Positions 17,193 through 24,478 of a DNA stretch of 64,000 nucleotides are shown here, piece by piece. Positions within the stretch are counted from its first letter, which is position 1, and each line of letters begins with the position of its first letter. The notes below the pieces were generated by a model. The model saw nothing but the letters and a program-made list of their open reading frames with translations, was not told where the DNA came from and did no database searches. The position numbers and the translations under genes were made by a program. Origin of the DNA: Tsukamurella ocularis (GTDB lineage Bacteria; Actinomycetota; Actinomycetes; Mycobacteriales; Mycobacteriaceae); the NCBI RefSeq assembly GCF_024807615.1, contig NZ_JANUCJ010000001.1, positions 996,361-1,060,360 on the forward strand. Reading direction: 5' to 3'.

Positions 17193-17615
17193 ATGGGCAA
17201 CTTGTCGGCGGAGGAAGCTCGTAGTCGGATCCTCTTGTGGACTCGCATGTGGAATGGCGAGGTGGAGCTGGCGCGTGATATTTGTGCGAGCGATGTCCGC
17301 ATCTTCTTTGGGCGGGATGCGTCTCTTCACGATGGAGATTCGATTTCGACGGTCGATGAACTTGTTGCTTTCGTAGAGGCATTCCGTGAGACATCTGGCA
17401 CTTTTGATCCGGGGGTCGCGAAGGTTGCCGTTGAGTTTACTGATGTCGCCCAGAAGGTCGGACAAGATTTGTCGTGGGCTACGTCGCTCTGGAATGTCGC
17501 GGTCGGCAACCGCAATGCCGGCGGGATCGATTTGTTCGAGTTCAACGACGAGGGCCTGATCGAAGCGGTGTATTCGGTTACAGGTCAGCGTCCGGTGGTG
17601 TCGATTCAGCGCTGA
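17193..17615 (+). CDS. SnoaL/NTF2-like protein 3
   Basis: A 140-residue paralogue of the proteins at 7254 and 14767, with a good ribosome-binding site (GAAGGGAA). It keeps WTRMWNGEVELA at the start and GGIDLFEFNDEGLIEAVY at the end but has a more divergent centre. It is the last recognisable gene of the biosynthetic region. About 236 bases (17616-17851) without a recognisable gene follow, before the second module copy. Confidence 0.72.
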   Translation: MGNLSAEEARSRILLWTRMWNGEVELARDICASDVRIFFGRDASLHDGDSISTVDELVAFVEAFRETSGTFDPGVAKVAVEFTDVAQKVGQDLSWATSLWNVAVGNRNAGGIDLFEFNDEGLIEAVYSVTGQRPVVSIQR

Positions 17616-17851
17616 CGCGTTTCCGGAGGTTAGGGCGGCGGCTCCGCGGGGCGGGCTTGGCGGAGGATCTGCCGGAGGGTCAGACTGCGGCGTCGCTGGT
17701 CGCGGGATGGTGCCTTCGTCGGTTCTTTGCAGTCCGGCCAGGTAGGTATTGGCTGGTGAAGTGATTGCCCCGAACGTCAGCTCGCAAGGGTGTACGCGCG
17801 GCGGTAGTCTGAGTTCTGTCACCACACGTCTCTTGATGACACCCTCCGAGG

Positions 17852-18236
17852 ATGGATGACAATCTTACCCCGGACGCTCCGGCGGGCGTTCGCGCCCGTT
17901 TTCTTCCTCGCGCCTATCTGCCTTGGATATCGGTCCTGGTTGGTACCTGATCGAGATTGACGTTGATCGAGAGCTCCGCTCAATTGATCCAGAGTGCCGG
18001 TTGGTGCAGGTCAAGGAGAAGTTTGGCGGTCTGCGCTACTACATCGAGTTCGAGCCCGACAGCCACGTCCAAGGTTCAATGTGCTGATACGGGCAGCCGA
18101 GCTTCAGTCGAAGCGCACGTTCGATGTTTGCGGTGCTTCGGGTGGGCCGGCGCAACGCGGGAGCTGGCTTCGGACGCTCTGTGCCGTGGATGCGGCGGCG
18201 GACAGTTTCATCCTCGACTCGGACGTGTCGAACTGA
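17852..18236 (+). pseudogene. Decayed second copy of gene A
   Basis: The sequence parallels 140-526 from its ATG through the C-terminal WLRTLC, but needs two separate one-base deletions to stay aligned: one near 17915 (before LDIGPGWY) and one near 18063 (in the PDSHVQG region). Each is seen by comparing with the intact copy base by base. The KEKFGGLRYY motif and the FDVCG cysteine pair survive in different frames, so the gene is a recent pseudogene. Confidence 0.7.
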
Positions 18237-18255
18237 CCCCGTCGAACGGAGCTGG

Positions 18256-18588
18256 TCAGCTGTCGGGTGCTGCGAGGATCTGCTCCAACGGCACGGTGAT
18301 CTTGTAACCACCGTAGTTGAGGGTCATGCCGACCTGGTGGACGCCGGCATCGGCCAGCCGGCGCTGCAGAGCTTCGAGGACGTCCGTGACTTCGATGGCA
18401 CCTGTTGTGTCCGTCAGTGCGGCAATTGAGTGGCGGAGTGTTCGAAGGGCGTTGCGATGCCGGTCGTCGATGAGGAGCTGCTCGGCGATGATCGTGTCGA
18501 CCCGCGCTCGGAGTTCCGGCTCAGACAGGATTTGGCGGAGACGATCGTTACCGGAGACGAACCGCACTGGGCTGTAGGGATGAGCCAT
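18256..18588 (-). CDS. Uncharacterised protein B, second copy
   Basis: A 110-residue paralogue of the protein at 546-878, with the same length and the same arrangement between A and C. The C-terminal VTVPLEQI is kept as ITVPLEQI, and ELRARVDTIIAEQLLIDDRH matches the first-copy helix. It is the only one of the three genes in this second module without an obvious lesion. It has a possible GAGGGATGG ribosome-binding site. Function unknown. Confidence 0.6.
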   Translation of the reverse strand: MAHPYSPVRFVSGNDRLRQILSEPELRARVDTIIAEQLLIDDRHRNALRTLRHSIAALTDTTGAIEVTDVLEALQRRLADAGVHQVGMTLNYGGYKITVPLEQILAAPDS

Positions 18589-18672
18589 CCCTCAAGTATC
18601 CACCTCGGATGATCGAACGAGGTGGACAATGTGACTGAGGATGCGGCAGCCGCGCCTTAAGGCGCTGAGAAA

Positions 18673-19047
18673 GTGCTTGACGAGATCGTTGGGCCCTTCT
18701 GGCACTCCGAGACGGTTGCCGCTCACCTGAACTTGCCTGCAGGTGAGCTCGCGGACGACGTCGCAAAGGATCAGATCGTCTGGGCGCCGCTCGCGGATGG
18801 CACGTCCGTGTTTCCCGAGTGGCAGTTCGTTGCCGATCCTGGCGTCCAGGACAAGCTGCTCACTGTGTGGCGGGAGCTACGCAAGGCCGCAGATCCGTGG
18901 ACTGCGGCGGTCTGGATGTGCTCGCCGGCGCGAGAGCTCGACGGGCAGTCGGTCGTCTCGTGTCTGGCGGATGATCCGTCGGACTCGAACCGCTCCGCGG
19001 TGGTGACGGATCTTGTCGCCGCGGATACCGCCAGGTGGCGGCACTAG
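18673..19047 (+). CDS. Antitoxin-like protein C, second copy, N-terminally shortened
   Basis: A 124-residue paralogue of the protein at 950-1366, keeping VLDEIVGPFW at the start and DPWTAAVWMCSPARELDGQS near the end. The equivalent of the full-length start (GTG at 18631) runs into TAA at 18658, where the first copy has a leucine codon. Translation could only start at the GTG at 18673 or later. It may be a truncated but functional protein or a decaying gene. No D-like gene follows. Confidence 0.5.
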   Translation: MLDEIVGPFWHSETVAAHLNLPAGELADDVAKDQIVWAPLADGTSVFPEWQFVADPGVQDKLLTVWRELRKAADPWTAAVWMCSPARELDGQSVVSCLADDPSDSNRSAVVTDLVAADTARWRH

Positions 19048-19132
19048 CGTCGACAACCGTTTGATTCGGCAGCACGTCACGCGAGCGCTGTCCAGTGAAA
19101 TTTCCGAGCGCATACCACTGAGTGTGCATATG

Positions 19133-19178
19133 TGTCAAACAACCTTGCCTTAGAATTTTCGAGTTTGGTTGTTTGACA
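19133..19178. repeat. Perfect 12-bp inverted repeat with 22-base spacer
   Basis: TGTCAAACAACC (19133-19144) is repeated in perfect inverted form as GGTTGTTTGACA (19167-19178). Each arm contains TTTGACA reading outwards, like a -35 box in each direction. It lies in the gene-free stretch 19048-19440 between the second module copy and the IS21 element. It could be a divergent operator or promoter, a recombination or resolution site, or a transcript hairpin. I see no coding sequence in this stretch. Confidence 0.45.
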
Positions 19179-19588
19179 ATTGGCCGGGCGATGTGCGTTC
19201 CGCGTTCTAGGCGCGCGACACGCGGACTAAATGCGTCTGTTTGTGGCCGGAGGAAATGAACTTAAAATAGTTCATTTCGAGCACGGTTGGCTGATTGCCT
19301 GTTGAATTGGGTTGCAGTGTAGAGGATCTGGTAACGGCTGCTGATTTTGGAGCGGGCGTTACGTGCCAAGGTTCGGGCCGAGTTGGAAGGACTGGTGATG
19401 AAGCGGCCCTTTGTGGACGAAGCGTGAGTTTAGAGTTGATCTGGCTATGACAGCTTGAAGAGGCCCCGGCTCGACGGCTAGACCTGGCCCCGTTTGCGAC
19501 TCGCCGGGTGGTGTTGCGACGGTTTGATCTGGCCCCACCTGATGGTTGCTCGTGAACATCGTTTCCGAGCCGAAGCAGGTGGTGGCCA

Positions 19589-21349
19589 ATGATGGGATCG
19601 AAGGTGGAGCTGTTCGCGCAGATCCGGCGGGACGCCCGGGTCGAGGGCATGAGTATCCGGGCGTTGGCTCGCAAGCATGGCGTGCACCGGAGGACGGTGC
19701 GGCAGGCGTTGTCATCGGCGGAGCCGCCGCCGCGGAAGACGCCGGAGCGGTCGTCGCCGCGGTTGGACCGGTTCAAGGCGGCGATTGATGAGATGTTGCG
19801 GTCGGATCTGGATGCTCCGCGTAAGCAGCGGCACACCGCGACGCGGATCCGGGAACGCCTGGCGATCGAGCACGATGCGGTCGAGTTGTCGTATTCGACG
19901 GTGCGGGACTACGTGCGGGTCCGGCGGGCGCAGATCGAGGTGGAGGCCGGCCGCCGGACGGAGGTGTTCATCGCCCAGGACCACGCCCCGGGCGCGGAGG
20001 CGGAGGTCGACTTCGGCGAGGTCTGGGTGATCCTGGGCGGGGTGAAGACCAAGTGCCACATGTTCGTCTACCGGCTCTCGCACTCGGGCAAGGCCATTCA
20101 CCGGGTCTATCCGACCGGCGGGCAGGAAGCGTTCCTCGAAGGGCACGTCGAGGCGTTCCGCGAGCTCGGCGGGGTCCCGACCCGGCATATCCGCTACGAC
20201 AATCTCACCTCGGCGGTGGTCGCGGTCCTGCAGGGCGGAGACCGGCGGCGACAGGAGAACCCGCGGTGGACGTTGTTTCACTCGCACTACGGATTCGATC
20301 CGTTCTACTGCCAGCCCGGCATCGCCGGGGCGCACGAGAAGGGCGGCGTTGAAGGCGAGGTCGGATGGTTCCGCCGCAACCGGCTGACCCCAATGCCGCA
20401 GGTCGAGTCCCTCGATGAGCTCAACGAGCAGATCAAAGCCTGGGAGGACCGCGACGAGGGCCGCCGGATCGACGGACGACTGCGCACCATCGGCCAGGAC
20501 TACGAGCACGACCGAGCAGCGCTCGCGCCGCTGCCGGTGGAGGATTTCGACCCGGGCCTGATCCTCACACCACGGGTCGATCGGTCGGCGATGATCACCG
20601 TTCGGATGGTGAAGTATTCGGTGCCGGCGCACCTGATCGGCCGCCGAGTCCGCGTCTCACTACAAGCCTCCCAGCTGCTGGTCTACGACGGCCGGACCCT
20701 GGTCGCGCGGCATCCACGGGTCGCCGGCCGCGGCACCGCGAAGATCGACCTCGACCACTACCTCGAGGTGCTCAAGTTCAAACCCGGTGCCCTGCCGGGA
20801 TCAACGGCGTTGGCGCAGGCCCGCGCTGCCGGGGTGTTCACCGCCAGCCATGATGCGTTCTGGGCCGCCGCCCGACGAGTCAACGGCGACACCGACGGCA
20901 CCAGCGAGCTGATCGACGTCCTGCTGCTGCACCGCAGCCTGCCCGCCGCGGCGGTGATCGCCGGCATCGATGCTGCATTGCGGGTCGGGGCGGTGAGCGC
21001 CGAGGTCGTCGCCGTTGAGGCTCGCCGCGCCGAAGCCCGCCTGCTCGCGCACGCCTCGGTCGCTGCCGACCAGACAGGTGGGGCCAACGCTGGCCGTCAT
21101 CTCGATCGCCATGCCGAACGACGCGAGCAACGAGTTGTCAGCCTCACCCAACGACGGCTCGCAGACCCCGCGGCGGTGATCGCCGGCCTGCCACCCGACC
21201 GGCGACCGCTGCCCAGCGTTACGGCCTACGACCGCCTGCTCCCGCAGCACCGGCGACGCACTGCCTCCGACGCGCTACCTGCGTCGCTGGACCCACCACC
21301 GATTGAGTCGCTGGACCCACCACCGATTGAAAGGCCCACCCGGCTATGA
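19589..21349 (+). CDS. istA: IS21-family transposase IstA
   Basis: A 586-residue transposase of usual full length. The N-terminal helix-turn-helix is IRALARKHGVHRRTVRQAL. The DDE catalytic set is visible as Asp in AEVDFGEVW, Asp in IRYDNLTSAV and Glu in KGGVEGEVGWFR. The reading frame is uninterrupted, so the element may still be active. Near the C-terminus an eight-residue unit (SLDPPPIE) is repeated. IstB overlaps by four bases (ATGA). Confidence 0.93.
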   Translation: MMGSKVELFAQIRRDARVEGMSIRALARKHGVHRRTVRQALSSAEPPPRKTPERSSPRLDRFKAAIDEMLRSDLDAPRKQRHTATRIRERLAIEHDAVELSYSTVRDYVRVRRAQIEVEAGRRTEVFIAQDHAPGAEAEVDFGEVWVILGGVKTKCHMFVYRLSHSGKAIHRVYPTGGQEAFLEGHVEAFRELGGVPTRHIRYDNLTSAVVAVLQGGDRRRQENPRWTLFHSHYGFDPFYCQPGIAGAHEKGGVEGEVGWFRRNRLTPMPQVESLDELNEQIKAWEDRDEGRRIDGRLRTIGQDYEHDRAALAPLPVEDFDPGLILTPRVDRSAMITVRMVKYSVPAHLIGRRVRVSLQASQLLVYDGRTLVARHPRVAGRGTAKIDLDHYLEVLKFKPGALPGSTALAQARAAGVFTASHDAFWAAARRVNGDTDGTSELIDVLLLHRSLPAAAVIAGIDAALRVGAVSAEVVAVEARRAEARLLAHASVAADQTGGANAGRHLDRHAERREQRVVSLTQRRLADPAAVIAGLPPDRRPLPSVTAYDRLLPQHRRRTASDALPASLDPPPIESLDPPPIERPTRL

Positions 21350-22173
21350 CCGCAACCGCCAATAAGAACCAGACGAATGCGCTGGCCCCGTCGTTGCGCC
21401 GCCGGGGCGGCCTCACCGAAGAAGCCGCCCTCGCCGCCGTTGACCAGGCCTGCCGGCGCCTACGCCTGCCGACAGTGCGGTCGATGATCGACCAGCACCT
21501 CACCGCCGCCGCCAAGCAGCAATTGTCCTACCAGGGGTTCCTCGCCGAACTCCTGCTCGCCGAAGTCGACGACCGGGACCGCCGCTCCACTGTTCGCCGC
21601 GTCAAAGCCGCGGGGTTCCCGCGGGAGAAGTGGCTGGCGGACTTCGACTTCGACGCCAACCCCGACATCGAACCCGCCACCATCCACCAGCTCGCCACCG
21701 GCGACTGGATCCGCCACGGACTGCCGCTCTGCCTCATCGGCGACTCCGGAACCGGCAAATCCCATCTGCTGATCGGATTGGGAACCGCTGCCGCCGAGCA
21801 AGGCTTTAGAGTCCGCTACACCCTCGCCACCAAACTAGTGAACGAGCTGGTCGAGGCCGCTGACGAGAAGCAGCTCGCGAAGACCATCAACCGCTACGGC
21901 CGCGTTGACCTGCTCATCATCGACGAGCTCGGCTACATGGAACTCGATCGCCGCGGCGCCGAACTGCTCTTCCAAGTCCTCACCGAACGCGAAGAGAAGA
22001 ACAGCGTCGCGATCGCTTCCAACCAGTCCTTCTCCGGCTGGACAGACACCTTCACCGACCCACGACTCTGCGCCGCGATCGTCGACCGGCTCACCTACCG
22101 CGGCACCATCATCGAAACCGGCACTCACAGCTACCGCCTGGCTCACACCGAAGCAGCAGCTACCGCGGGCTAA
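21346..22173 (+). CDS. istB: IS21-family helper ATPase IstB
   Basis: A 275-residue AAA+ DnaC-like ATPase that assists the IS21 transposase in target selection. Walker A is GDSGTGKSHLL and Walker B is LLIIDELGYMEL, followed by RGAELLFQVLTER and the sensor-like VAIASNQSFSGW, all characteristic of IstB. It starts in an ATGA overlap with istA. Length and motifs are intact. Confidence 0.93.
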   Translation: MTATANKNQTNALAPSLRRRGGLTEEAALAAVDQACRRLRLPTVRSMIDQHLTAAAKQQLSYQGFLAELLLAEVDDRDRRSTVRRVKAAGFPREKWLADFDFDANPDIEPATIHQLATGDWIRHGLPLCLIGDSGTGKSHLLIGLGTAAAEQGFRVRYTLATKLVNELVEAADEKQLAKTINRYGRVDLLIIDELGYMELDRRGAELLFQVLTEREEKNSVAIASNQSFSGWTDTFTDPRLCAAIVDRLTYRGTIIETGTHSYRLAHTEAAATAG

Positions 22174-22421
22174 GCGCGGCGTTCGTCCTTGACTACCGAC
22201 AGATGCCGGCGCAAGGCCCGGTTCTGGTGAGTGACATAAACCACGGTCCACCGGGTCGTCAGGTTCGGCAGTGGCTCCCCGTCTTTAATCTTCACCCGGA
22301 CCGATACCTGATCACCGAGCTGATCATCACGCGCGATCACGAACTCGGCATACGCACGCACCGACTCGCGATCCCAACCAGTCGGCGCAACCACACTGCG
22401 CACCCGCGGCCGCCCATCCAC
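22170..22421 (-). CDS. Possible small protein inside the IS21 right end
   Basis: An 83-residue reading frame convergent with istB, overlapping its stop by four bases. The composition is fairly protein-like (RESVRAYAEFVIARDD and TTRWTVVYVTHQNRAL), but no family is recognised and codon evidence is weak. It may be a passenger, or part of a spurious frame on the antisense strand. The following 22509-22919 has no gene that I can support. Confidence 0.3.
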   Translation of the reverse strand: MDGRPRVRSVVAPTGWDRESVRAYAEFVIARDDQLGDQVSVRVKIKDGEPLPNLTTRWTVVYVTHQNRALRRHLSVVKDERRA

Positions 22422-22919
22422 ACCCCGGACTCTAGCGGCTCAGGGCCCCACTCAGGTGGGGCCGAATGAAACCGCCCTACCGGGGCCAGATCAACTTGAC
22501 ATAGCCAGGGGCTCCGGGCGGCCCTGTGGGGGCCGCACTCCGTACATGGCTCGCTGCGCTCGCGCACCCCCAACCCCCTGAAGGGGGCTCCGCGGCGACC
22601 GTGGTCGGGTTCTCGAGGTGGTCGGCGACCGTGGCCGGGTGATCGAGCGCGAGTTACGTTGGGGGAGCGCAACGCTTCTCAGTCTACCGTCGTGGGGGCC
22701 CGAGCCATCAAGCTCCGGCGCTGATCCGCCCCGCCCGTCCTCTGGTCGCTGCGCTCCCGCCGGCCGTGCGTCTCCGACCAATTTCAACCCACACTCGCTA
22801 CGCTCGCTGAAATTGGCCTCCCGGCGGGCGCCTCCCACTTGACGGCCCACCCTCACGCCGGTCGACCGAGCCGCGTCAGCGCCCCACCCCACGGGGCGCA
22901 CCAACCGAAGGGGCTCACC

Positions 22920-23201
22920 ATGAACAGCATCGACCAGACCCGGTTCGTCATCACCGACGAGGATCCCGCCATCGTCCGCGCCGCCAAGCAGGGCAGTCTC
23001 GACGGCATCGCCCACGCAGAGCAGGTACACGCCGAGCAGCTCGCCGCCGGCACCGTCACCAGCTTCCCGACCTTCCTCGAGGCGGCGGCCGAGGCCAGCA
23101 CCGCCGGCGCCGCCCTGAGCGACCACGAGGCCGAGGTCTACAGCACGGGCTTCGTCAACTGGGGAACCCTGCGGTGGTGGGAGCTCACGGACCTCCGCTG
23201 A
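22920..23201 (+). CDS. Small hypothetical protein
   Basis: A 93-residue acidic protein with a good ribosome-binding site (GAAGGGG) ahead of the ATG at 22920. It is rich in Ala and Glu, with an aromatic C-terminus (FVNWGTLRWWELTDLR). No family is recognised. It marks the start of the plasmid backbone after the IS element and may belong to the accessory gene set that follows. Confidence 0.6.
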   Translation: MNSIDQTRFVITDEDPAIVRAAKQGSLDGIAHAEQVHAEQLAAGTVTSFPTFLEAAAEASTAGAALSDHEAEVYSTGFVNWGTLRWWELTDLR

Positions 23202-23369
23202 GCATCCGCCTGGACCGCCGGCACCGTCGGCCCCATTGCGGGCCCGACGGGCCGCCCACCCGCGGGCGGCCCACACCGGCCACCTGCCGCGCCTGCGGCG
23301 CGGGGAAACGGCCGCTCCGCGGCTCTGCTCACCGTGCCCGCTGCGCGGGCACCAGGGGCGCCAGCGCCG

Positions 23370-23924
23370 CTACGCGGCGCTCTGCGGCGGCGGGACTTCC
23401 TCGCGCAGCTCGTCGAGCGCGTGCCTGACTCGTTTGAAGCTTGCACTCAACTGTGTCTCCACAGATTTCCCTAATTGTGGGCGCATTTGCGGAACCGTTT
23501 TTGTGTACAGATCGCCTTGCAAATATTCATTCAATGTGCCCACGAAGACGTCTCCGTCTCTTGCGATCTTAGAAACCTCGTTCAGGAAACGGAGTCTGCT
23601 AACGTTCGGCAGTCGAGTAGCGGGACCAATGTCCTCGATAGGTTCGAGCCACACGCCGAATATCTCACGAGTGATGCTAGCAAGCGTCAGTCCAAAGCTC
23701 TCGTATTCACGTCGGAGTCGCGCAAGTACGGCGAGCTCCATCGGCAGATTCTTCCATACGAGATCGTCTGTGGCGTCACGCTTGTCCAGGTCGTTAATTC
23801 CCATCGGACTTGAGGTCACCACGGTCAACAATTCGATGTCAGCCGCGCGCAGTCGGGCTGCTTTCACCGTCTGTTGCGCCAGGTACACGTGCTGCTCTGT
23901 CCAAGCACTCCACTCTGATGCCAC
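23370..23924 (-). CDS. Hypothetical protein of lower GC content
   Basis: A 184-residue protein from a GTG at 23924 with AGGAAGG eight bases upstream. The sequence looks genuinely coding (mixed amphipathic helices, for example LPMELAVLARLRREYESFGL and FVGTLNEYLQGDLYTKT) and is less GC-rich than the flanking plasmid genes, which suggests separate acquisition. It is alone on the minus strand. No domain is recognised; mostly helical cytoplasmic architecture is expected. Confidence 0.6.
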   Translation of the reverse strand: MASEWSAWTEQHVYLAQQTVKAARLRAADIELLTVVTSSPMGINDLDKRDATDDLVWKNLPMELAVLARLRREYESFGLTLASITREIFGVWLEPIEDIGPATRLPNVSRLRFLNEVSKIARDGDVFVGTLNEYLQGDLYTKTVPQMRPQLGKSVETQLSASFKRVRHALDELREEVPPPQSAA

Positions 23925-24327
23925 TGGAGCTACCTTCCTGTAGTGCGGATACTCACGTCATTGCACCAGGTGAACGAGGTGCCACCGTCATTTTATCCCG
24001 CTGTGAGCAGTAGGAAGCGTTCAAAAGATCAAAAGCCGAAAAACGTTTTGTGCTACCGCGGCCCGCGCAACGCTGCCGGACCCCCGTCGCTCCCGCACAA
24101 TCACCCCCAGTGCCCATTGCGTTCGAGCCACTCGCCTTCCGGCTTCAATCGCTCGTTATCGCCGTGATAGAACCTCGCCAAAAGGGCGCAACGTACAGGA
24201 TGTAGCTACGAGGGTGCCCGAACGCGGCATTTACAGGAAAGTAGGCGAGGGGGTCGATATTGGCTCCTGGCTCACGCTAGAAAATTTCTCAGAAATAATT
24301 TCCGACCAGGCGCGAAAGAGGCAAAAC

Positions 24328-24350
24328 CTGTCAGTGGGGACGAATACAAT
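24328..24350 (+). promoter_or_regulatory. RecA-NDp-type DNA-damage promoter upstream of the ParB-like gene
   Basis: CTGTCAGTG, eight bases, then TACAAT matches the mycobacterial LexA-independent damage promoter TTGTCRGTG-N8-TANNNT at all but the first position. In mycobacteria this motif is recognised with the PafBC activator. The transcript would start near 24357 and carry a leader of about 120 bases, with an imperfect hairpin (GAAGGCCGGAAG pairing with CTTCCGACCTTC, about 24419-24450) shortly before the ParB-like ATG. The rest of 23925-24478 shows no gene. Confidence 0.6.
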
Positions 24351-24478
24351 AAGGGTACAAGCAAGGAGAAAGGGGGAGGGTTCCACCGAGGCGACGAACG
24401 TCTCACCCACGACATGAAAGAAGGCCGGAAGCGCCACACTTCCGACCTTCAAACGATCAACACCTAGAAGGATACATC

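Larger units (their letters stand above)
19441..22508 (+). mobile_element. IS21-family insertion sequence (complete)
   Basis: An istA/istB pair is flanked by imperfect terminal inverted repeats. The left end (19441-19467) and the reverse complement of the right end (22482-22508) both begin CTGGCTATG and end GGCCCC, matching at 21 of 27 positions. Further short TTGATCTGGCCCC repeats lie inside the left end, as IS21 ends usually carry multiple transposase sites. I could not see a clear target duplication, so the exact ends may differ by a few bases. Confidence 0.8.

Noticed and set aside
2693-17615. Calling the cluster an aryl polyene or an aromatic type II PKS cluster
   Set aside because: There is no aromatase, no aryl-starter ammonia-lyase, no glycerophosphate acyltransferase and no aryl polyene-type second ACP; reductive and LuxC/LuxE-like enzymes are present instead.
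19441-22508. A target-site duplication for the IS21 element
   Set aside because: The bases just outside the two inverted repeats do not show a convincing 4-8-base direct repeat.
22491-23276. A 261-residue minus-strand frame after the IS21 element
   Set aside because: It has low-complexity composition (Gly/Arg/Ala) and overlaps the better-supported gene at 22920-23201.
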